64,000 bases of DNA from Streptomyces sp. NBC_00102 (lineage in GTDB: Bacteria; Actinomycetota; Actinomycetes; Streptomycetales; Streptomycetaceae), in NCBI RefSeq assembly GCF_026343115.1, contig NZ_JAPEMC010000001.1, positions 1,426,001 through 1,490,000 on the forward strand, read 5' to 3'. Below the pieces are notes generated by a model. The model saw only the letters and a list, made by a program, of their open reading frames with translations, did no database searches and was not told where the DNA came from. A program made the position numbers and the translations under genes. Shown here in pieces: positions 10,970 through 20,156 of this stretch (position 1 is the stretch's first letter; every line of letters starts with the position of its first letter).

Positions 10970-11979
10970 CAGACATCTCCCTGCTTGCGGAGCACTCGCC
11001 GGTAGACCGCGGCGAAGATCATGAGGAGGACGAGGATCAGCACGCCCCACGTGGAGGACTGCGCGAAGTCGCGCGGGCTGATCTCGAAGGAGAACTTGTA
11101 CGCCTGGGTGACGAGGATCTGGGTCGACTCACCGGGGCCGCCCCGCGTGAGCAGGAAGATCACCGGGAACATGTTGAAGGTCCAGATCGTGGAGAGCAGG
11201 ACCACCGTCGTGGAGACCGGAGCGAGCCCCGGCACGGTGATGTGCCGGAAACGCTGCCAGGCGGTGGCACCGTCCATCTCGGCCGCTTCGTACTGCTCCG
11301 CGGGTATGGACTGCAGACCGCCGAGCAGGGCGACCATCATGAAGGGGACGCCGAGCCAGACGTTGACGGCGATCACGGAGAACTTCGCCCAGGTGGGGTC
11401 GTTCAGCCAGGGGACGCCATCGATGCCGACACCGCCGAGCATCGCGTTGAGGATGCCGCGCTGGTCGTTGAAGAGGAAGCGCCAGGCGAAGACGGAGACG
11501 AAGCCCGGCACCGCCCAGGGAAGGATCAGGGCCATGCGGTAGGCGGAGCGGCCGACGATGCGCCGGTTCAGGATGTTGGCGAGCGCCATGCCGAGGCAGA
11601 ACGTGATGCTCACGCAGGCGATCGTCCACACCAGTGTCCAGCCGAGCGTGGAGGTGAACTCGCCGCCGGTGAGCGCGTCCTTGTAGTTGTCCAGGCCGAC
11701 GAACTTGTAGGTCGCGGGGATCTCGTTGACGCCGATGGAACGCGCCACGTTGCGCTCATTGGCGTCGGTCAGCGACAACCAGATGCCGCGGACCAGCGGA
11801 TAGCCGATGATCACGCCGATGACGAGCACCACCGGGGCCACCATGACCCAGGCGTACCAGTGCGTGGACAGAGAGCGCCGGAGCTTGCCCGGCGTCGGGG
11901 TACCAGTAGCGCGGCTCCGGCCGCGGGCGACGTCGTCGCCCGCGGCCTTTGCCACCGACTGGCTGGTGTGGACAGCCAT
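10966..11979 (-). CDS. malF: Maltose/maltodextrin ABC permease MalF
   Basis: 337-aa membrane subunit pairing with MalG. A Ser/Arg-rich cytoplasmic N-terminus is followed by about six membrane helices and the EAA loop (IPAEQYEAAEMDGATAWQRF). The ATG at 11979 is preceded by AGGAAGG. It lies 19 bp after malE and overlaps malG. An unusually long loop after the first helix (NERNVARSIGVNEIPATYKFVG region) is normal for actinobacterial MalF. Confidence 0.95.
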   Translation of the reverse strand: MAVHTSQSVAKAAGDDVARGRSRATGTPTPGKLRRSLSTHWYAWVMVAPVVLVIGVIIGYPLVRGIWLSLTDANERNVARSIGVNEIPATYKFVGLDNYKDALTGGEFTSTLGWTLVWTIACVSITFCLGMALANILNRRIVGRSAYRMALILPWAVPGFVSVFAWRFLFNDQRGILNAMLGGVGIDGVPWLNDPTWAKFSVIAVNVWLGVPFMMVALLGGLQSIPAEQYEAAEMDGATAWQRFRHITVPGLAPVSTTVVLLSTIWTFNMFPVIFLLTRGGPGESTQILVTQAYKFSFEISPRDFAQSSTWGVLILVLLMIFAAVYRRVLRKQGDVW

Positions 11980-11998
11980 CAGTCGGCCAACCTTCCTG

Positions 11999-13273
11999 TT
12001 ACTTCCAGCCCTTGAGGAGCTTGCGGTACTCGTCGCCGCTGTCCTTCGCGGCCTTCTCCGGAGTGGTCTGACCGGTGAGGACCTCGGTGTACTGCGTGAC
12101 CAGCGGGGCGAAGAGGCTGCCGCCCTCGGGGATCCACGGGCGCTCGACGGAGGTCTCGACGACCGGCTTGAAGAAGTTCACGATCTCGCTGTCGACGGCC
12201 TCCTTGCGGGCGTACGCCGAGGTGCGGGTCGGGAGCAGGTTCAGCTCACCGGCGGCCGTGGCCTGGGCGTCGACGGAGGTCATGTAGTCGACGAAGGCGT
12301 AGGAGGCGTCGAGGTTCTTCGAGCCCGCGTACACCGCGAGGTTGTGACCGCCCTGCGGGGCGCCCTGGGCGACGGAGCCCGCCGGCACGTTGGTGATGCC
12401 GAGGTTGGAGGCGTCCTTGAACTGGTCGCCGGTCAGCGTGTCGGCCACGGCCCACGGACCGTTGATCATCATGGCGACGTCGCCGGACTTGAACGACTGC
12501 ATCATGTTGTCCCAGCCGTCCGTGGCGTCCGTCTTGGCGGCACCGGAGTCGACCAGGTCCTTGACGACCTTGAACGCCTTGACAGCCTCGGGGCTGTCGA
12601 TCTTGACGGTCTTGGTGTCGGCGTCGACCAGGTCGCCGCCCTCGCCGTACAGGAAGGAGAGGAAGTAGTACGCGTCGTCGCCACGGAGGTAGAGGCCGGT
12701 CTTGCCGGTCTTCTTCTTGATGGCGGCGGAGGCGGTCTTCAGCTCGGCGACCGTGGTCGGGACCTCGACACCGGCCTTCGCGAACATCGCCTTGTTGTAG
12801 AAGATGCCCATGGAGTCGATGACCTGCGGCACGGCGTACGTCTTGCCGTCGTACTTGGTCGACGCGACGGCCTGCTTGAGGAAGTCGTCCTGGTCCCGGA
12901 GGGCCGGGGTTCCGTCGAGCGGGGCGAGATAGCCGAGGTTCGCGAAGTCCGGGGTCCAGGCGACCTCGGAGCGGATCACGTCGGGAGCGCCGGTGCCGGC
13001 CTGGGCCGCGTTCTTGAACTTGTTCTGCGCGTCACCGAAGGGCACGTTGACGTACTTGACGTCGACCTTGGGGTGCAGCTTCTCGAAGCCTTCGGCGATC
13101 TTCTTGAAGACCTTGTCCTCACTGCCGACGCTGGAGGTGTCCCACCAGGTGACCGTGCCGGAGAGCTCGCCCGAGCTCTTGCTGCTGCTGCCGGACTTGT
13201 CGTCGCTGCCGCACGCGGTCGCCGCGAGCGCCAGGGCCGCGACCAGGACGGTGGCCGTTATGCCACGTCGCAT
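11999..13273 (-). CDS. malE: Maltose/maltodextrin-binding lipoprotein MalE
   Basis: 424-aa extracellular solute-binding lipoprotein that captures maltodextrins for MalFG. The signal peptide ends in a lipobox (LAATAC, Cys about residue 21), followed by a Ser-rich linker and an SBP family 1 fold (TVTWWDTSSVGSEDKVFKKI; GDVAMMINGPWAV). It is the first gene of the malE-malF-malG operon, divergent from malR. GCAAG motifs upstream at 13358-13378 lie close to its start and fit MalR control. Confidence 0.95.
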   Translation of the reverse strand: MRRGITATVLVAALALAATACGSDDKSGSSSKSSGELSGTVTWWDTSSVGSEDKVFKKIAEGFEKLHPKVDVKYVNVPFGDAQNKFKNAAQAGTGAPDVIRSEVAWTPDFANLGYLAPLDGTPALRDQDDFLKQAVASTKYDGKTYAVPQVIDSMGIFYNKAMFAKAGVEVPTTVAELKTASAAIKKKTGKTGLYLRGDDAYYFLSFLYGEGGDLVDADTKTVKIDSPEAVKAFKVVKDLVDSGAAKTDATDGWDNMMQSFKSGDVAMMINGPWAVADTLTGDQFKDASNLGITNVPAGSVAQGAPQGGHNLAVYAGSKNLDASYAFVDYMTSVDAQATAAGELNLLPTRTSAYARKEAVDSEIVNFFKPVVETSVERPWIPEGGSLFAPLVTQYTEVLTGQTTPEKAAKDSGDEYRKLLKGWK

Positions 13274-13357
13274 GTGAACTCCTTCAACTGCCGTACCGCT
13301 CCGTCGCGGCGCCGGGTCGACCAGGAACGTAACAAGGATGAAAGAAGTCCGAAAGAC

Positions 13358-13532
13358 CTTGCGGAACTTTTCTGCAAGACGCGGCGATCGTTACATGCGC
13401 GTGTCCTCAAGGTTGCCGTCACGATGCTTGACGCGGAGTGCATACCCCTGCTGTCGCAGGTCACACACGGGTTCCGGTTGATGTGACCATCGGACTGCAA
13501 GGTGCGCAGCCGGGTCCGCAAGGAATTGCAAG
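13358..13532. promoter_or_regulatory. malE/malR divergent control region with GCAAG boxes
   Basis: The 371-bp gap holds CTTGC-N11-GCAAG (13358-13378) near malE and three same-strand GCAAG motifs starting at 13497, 13518 and 13528 nearer malR (spacings 21 and 10 bp, about helical phase). The same motif family occurs before amy. Reading these as MalR sites is inference from position and symmetry. Confidence 0.55.
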
Positions 13533-13631
13533 ATGTTGCCGAAGACGCCCCGGCGAGACCGCGGGGCCGGTGACGGAAAGGGCGTACGAGGCTGAAACCA
13601 GGGCCCTGTGGGCAATCCGGGGGGCGCCCGG

Positions 13632-13637
13632 TACAGT
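13632..13637 (+). promoter_or_regulatory. -10 element of malR (leaderless type)
   Basis: TACAGT ends 7 nt before the malR ATG at 13645 and no ribosome binding site precedes that ATG, so transcription probably starts at or near the start codon. Confidence 0.5.
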
Positions 13638-13644
13638 CCCCCCC

Positions 13645-14667
13645 ATGACCGCACGGCTTGCCGATATCGCAACTCAGGCGGGGGTCAGCGAAGCGACGGT
13701 CAGCCGGGTCCTGAACGGCAAACCCGGTGTAGCGGCGGCCACCCGTGAATCCGTCCTCGCGGCACTCGACGTCCTCGGGTACGAGCGCCCCGTACGACTG
13801 CGCCGGCGCAGCGCCGGACTGGTCGGCCTGATCACGCCCGAACTGGAGAACCCGATCTTCCCGGCACTGGCCCAGGTGATCGGCCAGGCGCTGACCCGCC
13901 AGGGATACACCCCCGTGCTGGCGACCCAGACGCCCGGCGGCTCCACCGAGGACGAGCTGACCGAGATGCTGGTCGACCGGGGCGTGTCCGGGATCATCTT
14001 CGTCTCCGGGCTGCACGCCGACACCTCCGCGGACATGGGGCGTTACGAGCAGCTGCGGGCACAGGGTGTCCCGTTCGTCCTCGTCAACGGTTTCTCCGCG
14101 AAGGTCCAGGCGCCGTTCATCTCGCCGGACGACCGGGCGGCGATGCGGCTGGCGGTGACGCATCTGGTGTCGCTCGGCCACACCCAGATCGGCCTCGCGG
14201 TCGGCCCCAAGCGCTTCGTGCCGGTGCTCCGCAAGATCGAGGGCTTCCACGCGACGATGGGCGAGCAGCTCGGTCTGGGCGAGGAGCAGGTGGAGGAGCT
14301 GATCCAGCACTCCCTGTACACGCTGGAGGGCGGCCAGGCGGCGGCCACGGCGCTGATGGAGCGCGGCTGCACCGCGGTGGTGTGCGCGAGCGACATGATG
14401 GCGCTGGGCGCGATCCGGGCGGCCCGCCGGCTGTCGCGGCAGGTGCCGCGCGATCTCTCGGTGGTCGGTTACGACGATTCGCCGCTCATAGCCTTCACGG
14501 ACCCGCCGCTGACCACCATCCGGCAGCCGGTGACCGCCATGGGGCAGGCCGCGGTACGGACGTTGCTGGAGGAGATCGGCGGTACGCCCGCCCCGCACAG
14601 CGAGTTCGTCTTCATGCCCGAACTCGTGGTGCGCGGTTCGACCGCGGCGGGGCCCGGCCCCGCCTGA
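13645..14667 (+). CDS. malR: Maltose operon repressor MalR (LacI family)
   Basis: 340-aa LacI-type repressor expected to control malEFG and the amylase genes, with maltodextrin as inducer. HTH at about residues 4-25 (LADIATQAGVSEATVSRVLN), hinge, then a ligand-binding domain ending in PELVVRGSTAA. The ATG at 13645 begins right at the HTH, as in the family; an upstream in-frame ATG at 13438 would add a non-homologous extension. Divergent from malE, the classic Streptomyces arrangement. A close paralogue is encoded at 7210-8274. Confidence 0.94.
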   Translation: MTARLADIATQAGVSEATVSRVLNGKPGVAAATRESVLAALDVLGYERPVRLRRRSAGLVGLITPELENPIFPALAQVIGQALTRQGYTPVLATQTPGGSTEDELTEMLVDRGVSGIIFVSGLHADTSADMGRYEQLRAQGVPFVLVNGFSAKVQAPFISPDDRAAMRLAVTHLVSLGHTQIGLAVGPKRFVPVLRKIEGFHATMGEQLGLGEEQVEELIQHSLYTLEGGQAAATALMERGCTAVVCASDMMALGAIRAARRLSRQVPRDLSVVGYDDSPLIAFTDPPLTTIRQPVTAMGQAAVRTLLEEIGGTPAPHSEFVFMPELVVRGSTAAGPGPA

Positions 14668-14775
14668 CACCTGTCTCGATGATGGCACCCTCCTCCTCCG
14701 GGTGCAGGACGTGCGACCGGAACCCGACCGGAGGATGATCGGGCGGTGGGGGCGTATCTGGCAGACTCTGTGCCC

Positions 14776-15861
14776 ATGGGTGATTCTCAGGTGAGTACAC
14801 AGGAAGGCCCGTCGGTGGCCTGTCCGTCACCCACCAAGGACAAGACGGACAGCACGGGCGATCACGGAAGAAAAGGTCTGACGGCGCGACTGCGTGGAAC
14901 GCGGTCACCGCGTCGGCCACGCCTGTGGTTCGAAGTCCTTCTGATCGGGGTCAGTTACTGGCTCTACTCGCTGGTGCGCAACGCCGTCCCGGAACAGCGG
15001 TCGGCCGCACTGCGCAACGCCGACTGGGTCTGGTCCTTCGAGAACACGCTCGGTGCGGGCTTCGAACACAGCGTCAACCACGCGGTGAACTCGGTGACAT
15101 GGCTCATCGTCTCGATGAACTACTACTACGCGACACTGCACTTCATCGTCACCATCGGGGTACTGGTGTGGCTGTTCCGCAGTCACCCGGGCCGTTACGC
15201 GGCGACCAGACTGGTCCTCTTCGCGACCACGGGCGTCGCCCTGCTCGGCTACTACCTCGTCCCGCTGGCGCCACCCCGGCTCATGAACGGCGGCACCTTC
15301 GTCGACACGGTTCTGGTGCACCACACCTGGGGCTCGATGGCCTCGGGCAACCTCAAGAACATGTCGAACCAGTACGCCGCGATGCCGTCGATGCACATCG
15401 GCTGGTCGCTCTGGTGCGGGCTGACGATCTTCGCGCTCGCCTCGGTGCCCTGGGTCCGTGTGCTGGGGCTGCTCTACCCGGTCGCCACCCTGGTGGTGAT
15501 CGTGTCGACGGCCAACCACTTCTGGCTGGACGCGGTGGGCGGGATGGTCTGCCTGAGCTTCGGCTTCGCCGTCGCGTACGTCGTGTACGGCACGCTCCCC
15601 CACCGCCTGGCCCGCCGGGTCGAGCCGCCACGCACCCCCTTGCGGACCCGGCTCGTGGGACTCGGTACGGCCCGGGGCAGGTTCGCCGCGGTCCGCGCCC
15701 CGGGGTGGGCCGCCGCCTCCCCGGCGGCCCGGGACGCTTCCGCCGCGGAGCCGGGCACCAAGCCCGCCGCCACGCCCGTGACCAAGCCCGCCGCCACGCC
15801 CGTACCGGCTCCGACGGGCACGGCGGCGACGGAGACACCGGGAGCACCGGGACGCCGCTGA
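14776..15861 (+). CDS. PAP2-superfamily membrane protein (inositol-phosphotransferase-like)
   Basis: 361-aa polytopic membrane protein. After a basic N-terminus (about 1-50) come about six hydrophobic helices. The PAP2 histidine motifs are PSMHIG and ANHFWLDAVGG, placing it with Aur1/Ipt1-like PAP2 proteins that transfer or hydrolyse phospholipid headgroups. The C-terminal 50 residues are Pro/Ala/Thr-rich with a repeated TKPAATPV unit. Start: ATG at 14776 (GTG 14791 is an alternative); no clear Shine-Dalgarno. Substrate unknown; it stands alone between malR and the convergent glnE. Confidence 0.85.
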   Translation: MGDSQVSTQEGPSVACPSPTKDKTDSTGDHGRKGLTARLRGTRSPRRPRLWFEVLLIGVSYWLYSLVRNAVPEQRSAALRNADWVWSFENTLGAGFEHSVNHAVNSVTWLIVSMNYYYATLHFIVTIGVLVWLFRSHPGRYAATRLVLFATTGVALLGYYLVPLAPPRLMNGGTFVDTVLVHHTWGSMASGNLKNMSNQYAAMPSMHIGWSLWCGLTIFALASVPWVRVLGLLYPVATLVVIVSTANHFWLDAVGGMVCLSFGFAVAYVVYGTLPHRLARRVEPPRTPLRTRLVGLGTARGRFAAVRAPGWAAASPAARDASAAEPGTKPAATPVTKPAATPVPAPTGTAATETPGAPGRR

Positions 15862-15937
15862 GGGGCGTGTACGGGGCGCAGCGGCTCGTGCGGATAGTCC
15901 CGCACGCCCGGCTCACGCCCGCGCTCGGCCCTCGCTC

Positions 15938-18900
15938 TCAGGCCCCGTAGAACCGCTCGTCCACCACCGCGCGTGCCCGGCGCGTGATGCGCCGGTAGTC
16001 GTCGAGCATGGTTCCCGCGTTGCCGGGTTCGTAGCCGAGGTAGCGGCCGACCGCGGCGAGCTCGCGGGGTGCGGACGGGAAGGTGTCCCCCGGGCGCCCG
16101 CGCACCAGCATCACGGCGTTGCGGACCCTGGTGGCCAGTACCCAGGCCTCGTCCAGCACGGCCGCGTCCTCGGCCGGGATCAGCCCCGCCGCACGGGCCG
16201 CCGCCAGCGCCTCGCGGGTCCTGGTCGTACGGAGTCCGGGCTCGGCCCAGCCGTGCTGCATCTGCATCAGCTGGACCGTCCACTCCACGTCGCTGAGGCC
16301 GCCCCGGCCGAGCTTGGTGTGGAGCGTGGGGTCGGCGCCGCGCGGCAGGCGTTCGGACTCCATCCGGGCCTTGAGACGGCGGATCTCGCGCACCGCGTCG
16401 TCACCGAGTCCCTCCGCCGGGTAGCGGAGCGGGTCGATCACGTCGATGAAGGCGCGTCCGAGCTCCTCGTCGCCGGCCACCGGTTCGGCGCGCAGCAGGG
16501 CCTGGCTCTCCCAGACGAGAGACCAGCGCCGGTAGTACGCCTCGTACGACTTGAGGGAGCGGACCATCGGGCCGCTCTTGCCCTCGGGCCGCAGGTCGGC
16601 GTCGATCAGCAGCGGCGGGTCGGCGGTGGGCAGCTGCAGGAGCCTGCGCATCTCGGCGATCACCGTGTTGGCGGCGCGGGCGGCCTCCTCGTCGCTCACC
16701 CCCTCGCGCGGGGCGTGCACGAAGAGCACGTCGGCGTCGGAGCCGTAGCCCAGCTCGTGCCCGCCGAAGCGGCCCATCCCGATGACGGCGAACCGGGTCG
16801 GCAGGGTGTCGCCCCACTGGGCGCGGACGGCGGCGCGCAGGGCGCCGGCCAGGGTGGCGGCGTTGAGGTCGGTGACGGCGGAGCCGATCCGGTCGGCGAG
16901 GGCGCCGTGGTCGGGCTCGGCGGGGTTCTCCTCGGTGCCGTAACTGCCGATGAGGTCCGCCGCCGTCGTGCGGAAGAGTTCGCGCCGGCGCACGCCGCGC
17001 ACGACGGCCACCGCGGACTCCGCGTCGGGCGCCCGGCCGACGGCGGCCAGCACCTCCTGGTCCAGGTGCTCCCTGGTGCGCGGGCGGAGGCCCCCCGGGT
17101 CGCCGAGGATCGCGACCGCCTCCGGCGCCCGCATCAGCAGGTCCGGAGCGAGCCGCCCGGCGGAGAGCACCCGGGCGAGGTTCTCGGCCGCGGCACCCTC
17201 GTCGCGCAGCAGCCGCAGGTACCAGGGGGTACGGCCGAGTGCGTCGGAGACCTGGCGGAAGCCGAGGAGACCGGCGTCCGGGTCGGCTGAGTCGGCGAAC
17301 CAGCCGAGCAGCACGGGCAGCAGCGTCCGCTGGATCGCCGCCTTGCGGGAGACCCCCGAGGAGAGAGCCTCCAGGTGCCGGAGGGCCGCGGCCGGGTCGG
17401 CGTACCCGAGGGCTTCGAGCCGGGTGCCCGCCGCCTTGGCGGAGAGCCTGCTCTCGCCGGGGGCGAGCTGGGCGACGGCGTCCAGCAGCGGGCGGTAGAA
17501 GAGCTTCTCGTGCAGCTTGCGGACGACCGAGGCGTGCCGTTTCCACGCCCGGTTCAGCTCGGTCACCGGGTCGGTGCGCAGCCCGAGCGAGCGGCCGAGC
17601 CGCCGCAGGTCGGCCTCGCCCTCGGGGACGAGATGGGTGCGGCGGAGCCGGTAGAGCTGGATGCGGTGCTCCATGAGGCGCAGGAAGCGGTACGCGTCGT
17701 CGAGCTGGGCGGCGTCCGCGCGGCCCACGTAACCGCCCTCGGCGAGCGCCCGCAGCGCCTCCAGGGTGGTGCCGCTGTGCAGGGAGGCGTCGCTGCGGCC
17801 GTGCACCAGCTGGAGCAGCTGTACGGCGAACTCGACGTCGCGCAGTCCGCCGGGGCCGAGCTTCAGCTCGCGGTCGACCCGGTCGGCGGGGATGTTGTCG
17901 ACGACCCGGCGGCGCATCTTCTGCACGTCCGGAACGAAGTTCTCCCGGTCGGCGGCGTGCCACACCAGGGGGGCCACGGCATCCACGTACGCGGCCCCCA
18001 GCTCCGGGTCGCCGGCCACCGGGCGGGCCTTGAGCAGCGCCTGGAACTCCCAGGTCTTGGCCCACCGCTGGTAGTAGGCGAGGTGGGAGGAGAGGGTGCG
18101 CACCAGCGGGCCGTTGCGGCCCTCGGGGCGGAGGTTGGCGTCGACGGGCCAGATGGTGCCCTCGACGGTGGTGTCCGAGCAGATCCGCATCATGTGCGAG
18201 GCCAGCCGGCCGGCCGCCCGCATGGCCGCCGTCTCGTTCTCCGCTTCCAGCGGTTCTCCGACGAAGATCACGTCGACGTCGGAGACGTAGTTCAGCTCGT
18301 GGCCGCCGCACTTGCCCATGGCGATGACGGCGAGCCGGCAGAGCGCCGCGTCCTCGGGGGCCGCGGTGCGCGCGATGGCGAGCGCGGCCCGCAGGGTGGC
18401 CGTCGCGAGGTCGGCCAGCTCGGCGGCGGTCTGGGCGAGGTCGGTGGTGCCGCAGACGTCCCTGGCCGCTATGGCGAGCAGGCACCGGCGGTATCCGACG
18501 CGCAGCGAGTCGGGGTCGGTGGCCTCGGCGAGGTGGCGTTCGAACTCCGGGACCCCGGGGTGCAGGTCGGCCGCTTCATAGGTGACCAGTTCCTTCCAGT
18601 CGTACGGGTGGCGGGAGAGATGGTCGCCGAGGGCCTCGGAGGCGCCGAGGACGCCGAGCAGCCGGTCCCGGAGCGGTTTCGCGGTCACCAGGGTGTCGAG
18701 CAGCAGCCGCTGCTCGTCCTCCGTCTGCGCCTCCACGATCCGTACGAGCCCCCGCAGCGCCAGGTCCGGGTCGGCGGAGGCGCCGAGCGCCTCCACGAGG
18801 ACCGGATCCGACCGCACGGCAGTGAGCGCGGGCAGCTGCAGCAGCCGCTCCGCACCCGAGGGGTCCGTGAAACCGTGGCGCAGCAGCCTGCTGAACGTGC

Positions 18901-18940
18901 TGCTCCTGCGCCCCGGATTCGGTACCGGCACCGTCGTCAT
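15938..18940 (-). CDS. glnE: Glutamine synthetase adenylyltransferase/deadenylase GlnE
   Basis: 1000-aa bifunctional enzyme that adenylylates and deadenylylates GSI according to nitrogen status. Two nucleotidyltransferase domains are visible: GKCGGHELNYVSDVDVIF (about residue 215, deadenylylating half) and GMGRFGGHELGYGSDADVLF (about 725, adenylylating half). Helical GlnD-type regions sit between and after. ATG at 18940 follows GGAGAG; longer in-frame starts extend into non-homologous sequence. Full family length. A glutamine synthetase gene (glnA2) lies 8 kb away, though GlnA2-type enzymes are not the classical substrate. Confidence 0.97.
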   Translation of the reverse strand: MTTVPVPNPGRRSSTFSRLLRHGFTDPSGAERLLQLPALTAVRSDPVLVEALGASADPDLALRGLVRIVEAQTEDEQRLLLDTLVTAKPLRDRLLGVLGASEALGDHLSRHPYDWKELVTYEAADLHPGVPEFERHLAEATDPDSLRVGYRRCLLAIAARDVCGTTDLAQTAAELADLATATLRAALAIARTAAPEDAALCRLAVIAMGKCGGHELNYVSDVDVIFVGEPLEAENETAAMRAAGRLASHMMRICSDTTVEGTIWPVDANLRPEGRNGPLVRTLSSHLAYYQRWAKTWEFQALLKARPVAGDPELGAAYVDAVAPLVWHAADRENFVPDVQKMRRRVVDNIPADRVDRELKLGPGGLRDVEFAVQLLQLVHGRSDASLHSGTTLEALRALAEGGYVGRADAAQLDDAYRFLRLMEHRIQLYRLRRTHLVPEGEADLRRLGRSLGLRTDPVTELNRAWKRHASVVRKLHEKLFYRPLLDAVAQLAPGESRLSAKAAGTRLEALGYADPAAALRHLEALSSGVSRKAAIQRTLLPVLLGWFADSADPDAGLLGFRQVSDALGRTPWYLRLLRDEGAAAENLARVLSAGRLAPDLLMRAPEAVAILGDPGGLRPRTREHLDQEVLAAVGRAPDAESAVAVVRGVRRRELFRTTAADLIGSYGTEENPAEPDHGALADRIGSAVTDLNAATLAGALRAAVRAQWGDTLPTRFAVIGMGRFGGHELGYGSDADVLFVHAPREGVSDEEAARAANTVIAEMRRLLQLPTADPPLLIDADLRPEGKSGPMVRSLKSYEAYYRRWSLVWESQALLRAEPVAGDEELGRAFIDVIDPLRYPAEGLGDDAVREIRRLKARMESERLPRGADPTLHTKLGRGGLSDVEWTVQLMQMQHGWAEPGLRTTRTREALAAARAAGLIPAEDAAVLDEAWVLATRVRNAVMLVRGRPGDTFPSAPRELAAVGRYLGYEPGNAGTMLDDYRRITRRARAVVDERFYGA

Positions 18941-19035
18941 ACCGTGCTCTCCTGCCCCGCGAACCCCGCGTGTGGTGGGGGTTCGAGCGTAGCCCCGTGC
19001 CGGGGAGTTCGTCCCGGGGGCGGGGGCCGGCGCCT

Positions 19036-19905
19036 TTACCGGGGGCGGGTGCCGATGACGACGGTGGCCCAGAGTTCGTCGGAGGTCGCGGTCCGGGCGT
19101 CGAGGCCGCCGTCGCGGACGGTGGCGAGCGCCCGGTCCGCCTGGCGTTCGCTGGTCTCCATGAGGAGGCTGCCACCGGGAGCGAGCCAGCCCGGGGCGGC
19201 GGCGACCACGCGGCGCATCACGTCCAGCCCGTCCTCGCCCCCGTCGAGGGCGACGCGCGGTTCGTGGTCGCGGGCCTCGGCGGGCAGCAGGGGTACGTCG
19301 CCGGTGGGGACGTACGGCACGTTGGCGAGGAGTACGTCGATCCGGCCGCGCAGTCCGGCGGGCAGGGCGTCGAAGAGATCGCCCTCGTGGGCCAGGCCCA
19401 CCCCGTCGAGGTTGCGGCGGGCACACCGTACGGCCGCCGGTTCGACGTCGCAGGCGTGCAGTTCCACCGGGCCGAGGAGCCGGGCGAGCGCGGCACCGAG
19501 GGCGCCGGAGCCGCAGCAGAGGTCGACGACGACGGGGGTGCGCGCGGTGCGGCTCCCGGTGGCGGTGACGGTGGCGGTGCGGGCGACGGTGGCGGTGCGG
19601 CTCCCGGTGCCGTGCCAGGTGTTCCCGAGAGTGGCGGCGGCCTGGTCGACGAGGAACTCGCTGCGGCGGCGGGGCACGAAAACGCCCGGGTCGACGGCGA
19701 CCCGCATCCCGTGGAACGAGGCCCAGCCCAGGACGTGTTCGAGAGGCAGTCCCTCCGCGCGGCGCCGGACCATGGCGGCGGTCTCGGCCGGGGAGGAGGC
19801 GGTGGAGAGGATCAGTTCCGCTTCGTCCTCGGCGAAGACACAGCCGGCGGAACGGAGCGCGGTGACGATCGTGGAGCGGGAGAGCGACGGAGGCAGAACG
19901 GACAT
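19036..19905 (-). CDS. PrmC/HemK-related protein glutamine N5-methyltransferase
   Basis: 289-aa SAM-dependent methyltransferase. N-terminal helical domain (about 1-90), then a class I fold with VVDLCCGSGALG (SAM site) and LLANVPYVP in place of the canonical NPPY. The NVPY variant marks an actinobacterial PrmC-related family of unsettled substrate rather than the true release-factor enzyme. Odd feature: a Thr/Ala/Arg-rich insert (about 100-120) encoded by an imperfect 48-bp repeat (19546-19608) between the two domains. ATG at 19905 with AAAGG upstream. Separated from glnE by 95 bp. Confidence 0.85.
   Translation of the reverse strand: MSVLPPSLSRSTIVTALRSAGCVFAEDEAELILSTASSPAETAAMVRRRAEGLPLEHVLGWASFHGMRVAVDPGVFVPRRRSEFLVDQAAATLGNTWHGTGSRTATVARTATVTATGSRTARTPVVVDLCCGSGALGAALARLLGPVELHACDVEPAAVRCARRNLDGVGLAHEGDLFDALPAGLRGRIDVLLANVPYVPTGDVPLLPAEARDHEPRVALDGGEDGLDVMRRVVAAAPGWLAPGGSLLMETSERQADRALATVRDGGLDARTATSDELWATVVIGTRPR
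19546..19608. repeat. 48-bp-spaced repeat inside prmC-like gene
   Basis: The 15-mer GGTGCGGCTCCCGGT occurs at 19546 and 19594, with GGTGGCGGTG-type units between. It encodes the low-complexity domain linker in frame. Confidence 0.75.
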
Positions 19906-20098
19906 TGCGGAGCCTTTCGGGAGCCGATGGGCGCTCCTCGTTCGCTCACGTCCGGTGGACGTCGCGACCGTACGGGGTGAGCACCCAGCCTGACGCAGCG
20001 GTAATGGGGGCTCACCTCCTCGGTCCCGGTCCCCGTGCGGGGACGCTCCCCCGTGCGGGGGTCCGGTCACAGTACAACAGTCCCGGCGGGCCGGACAC

Positions 20099-20134
20099 GC
20101 CCGTGCCCGCGCCGGTCGGGGCGCCGGCACGGGC
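20099..20134 (-). terminator. Terminator after DHA2 MFS gene
   Basis: GCCCGTGCC (20099-20107) pairs with 20126-20134, extended inward by GCGCC/GGCGC across one C-C mismatch. It lies 23 bp past the stop at 20157. Two smaller hairpins (around 20031-20063) sit nearby in the 251-bp gap, which holds no gene. Confidence 0.65.
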
Positions 20135-20156
20135 GTGCGCTCTTCGGTACGGGCCG

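Noticed and set aside
17375..19993. Long plus-strand frame opposite glnE and the methyltransferase gene
   Set aside because: Mirrors well-supported minus-strand genes; the translation has no recognisable domain.
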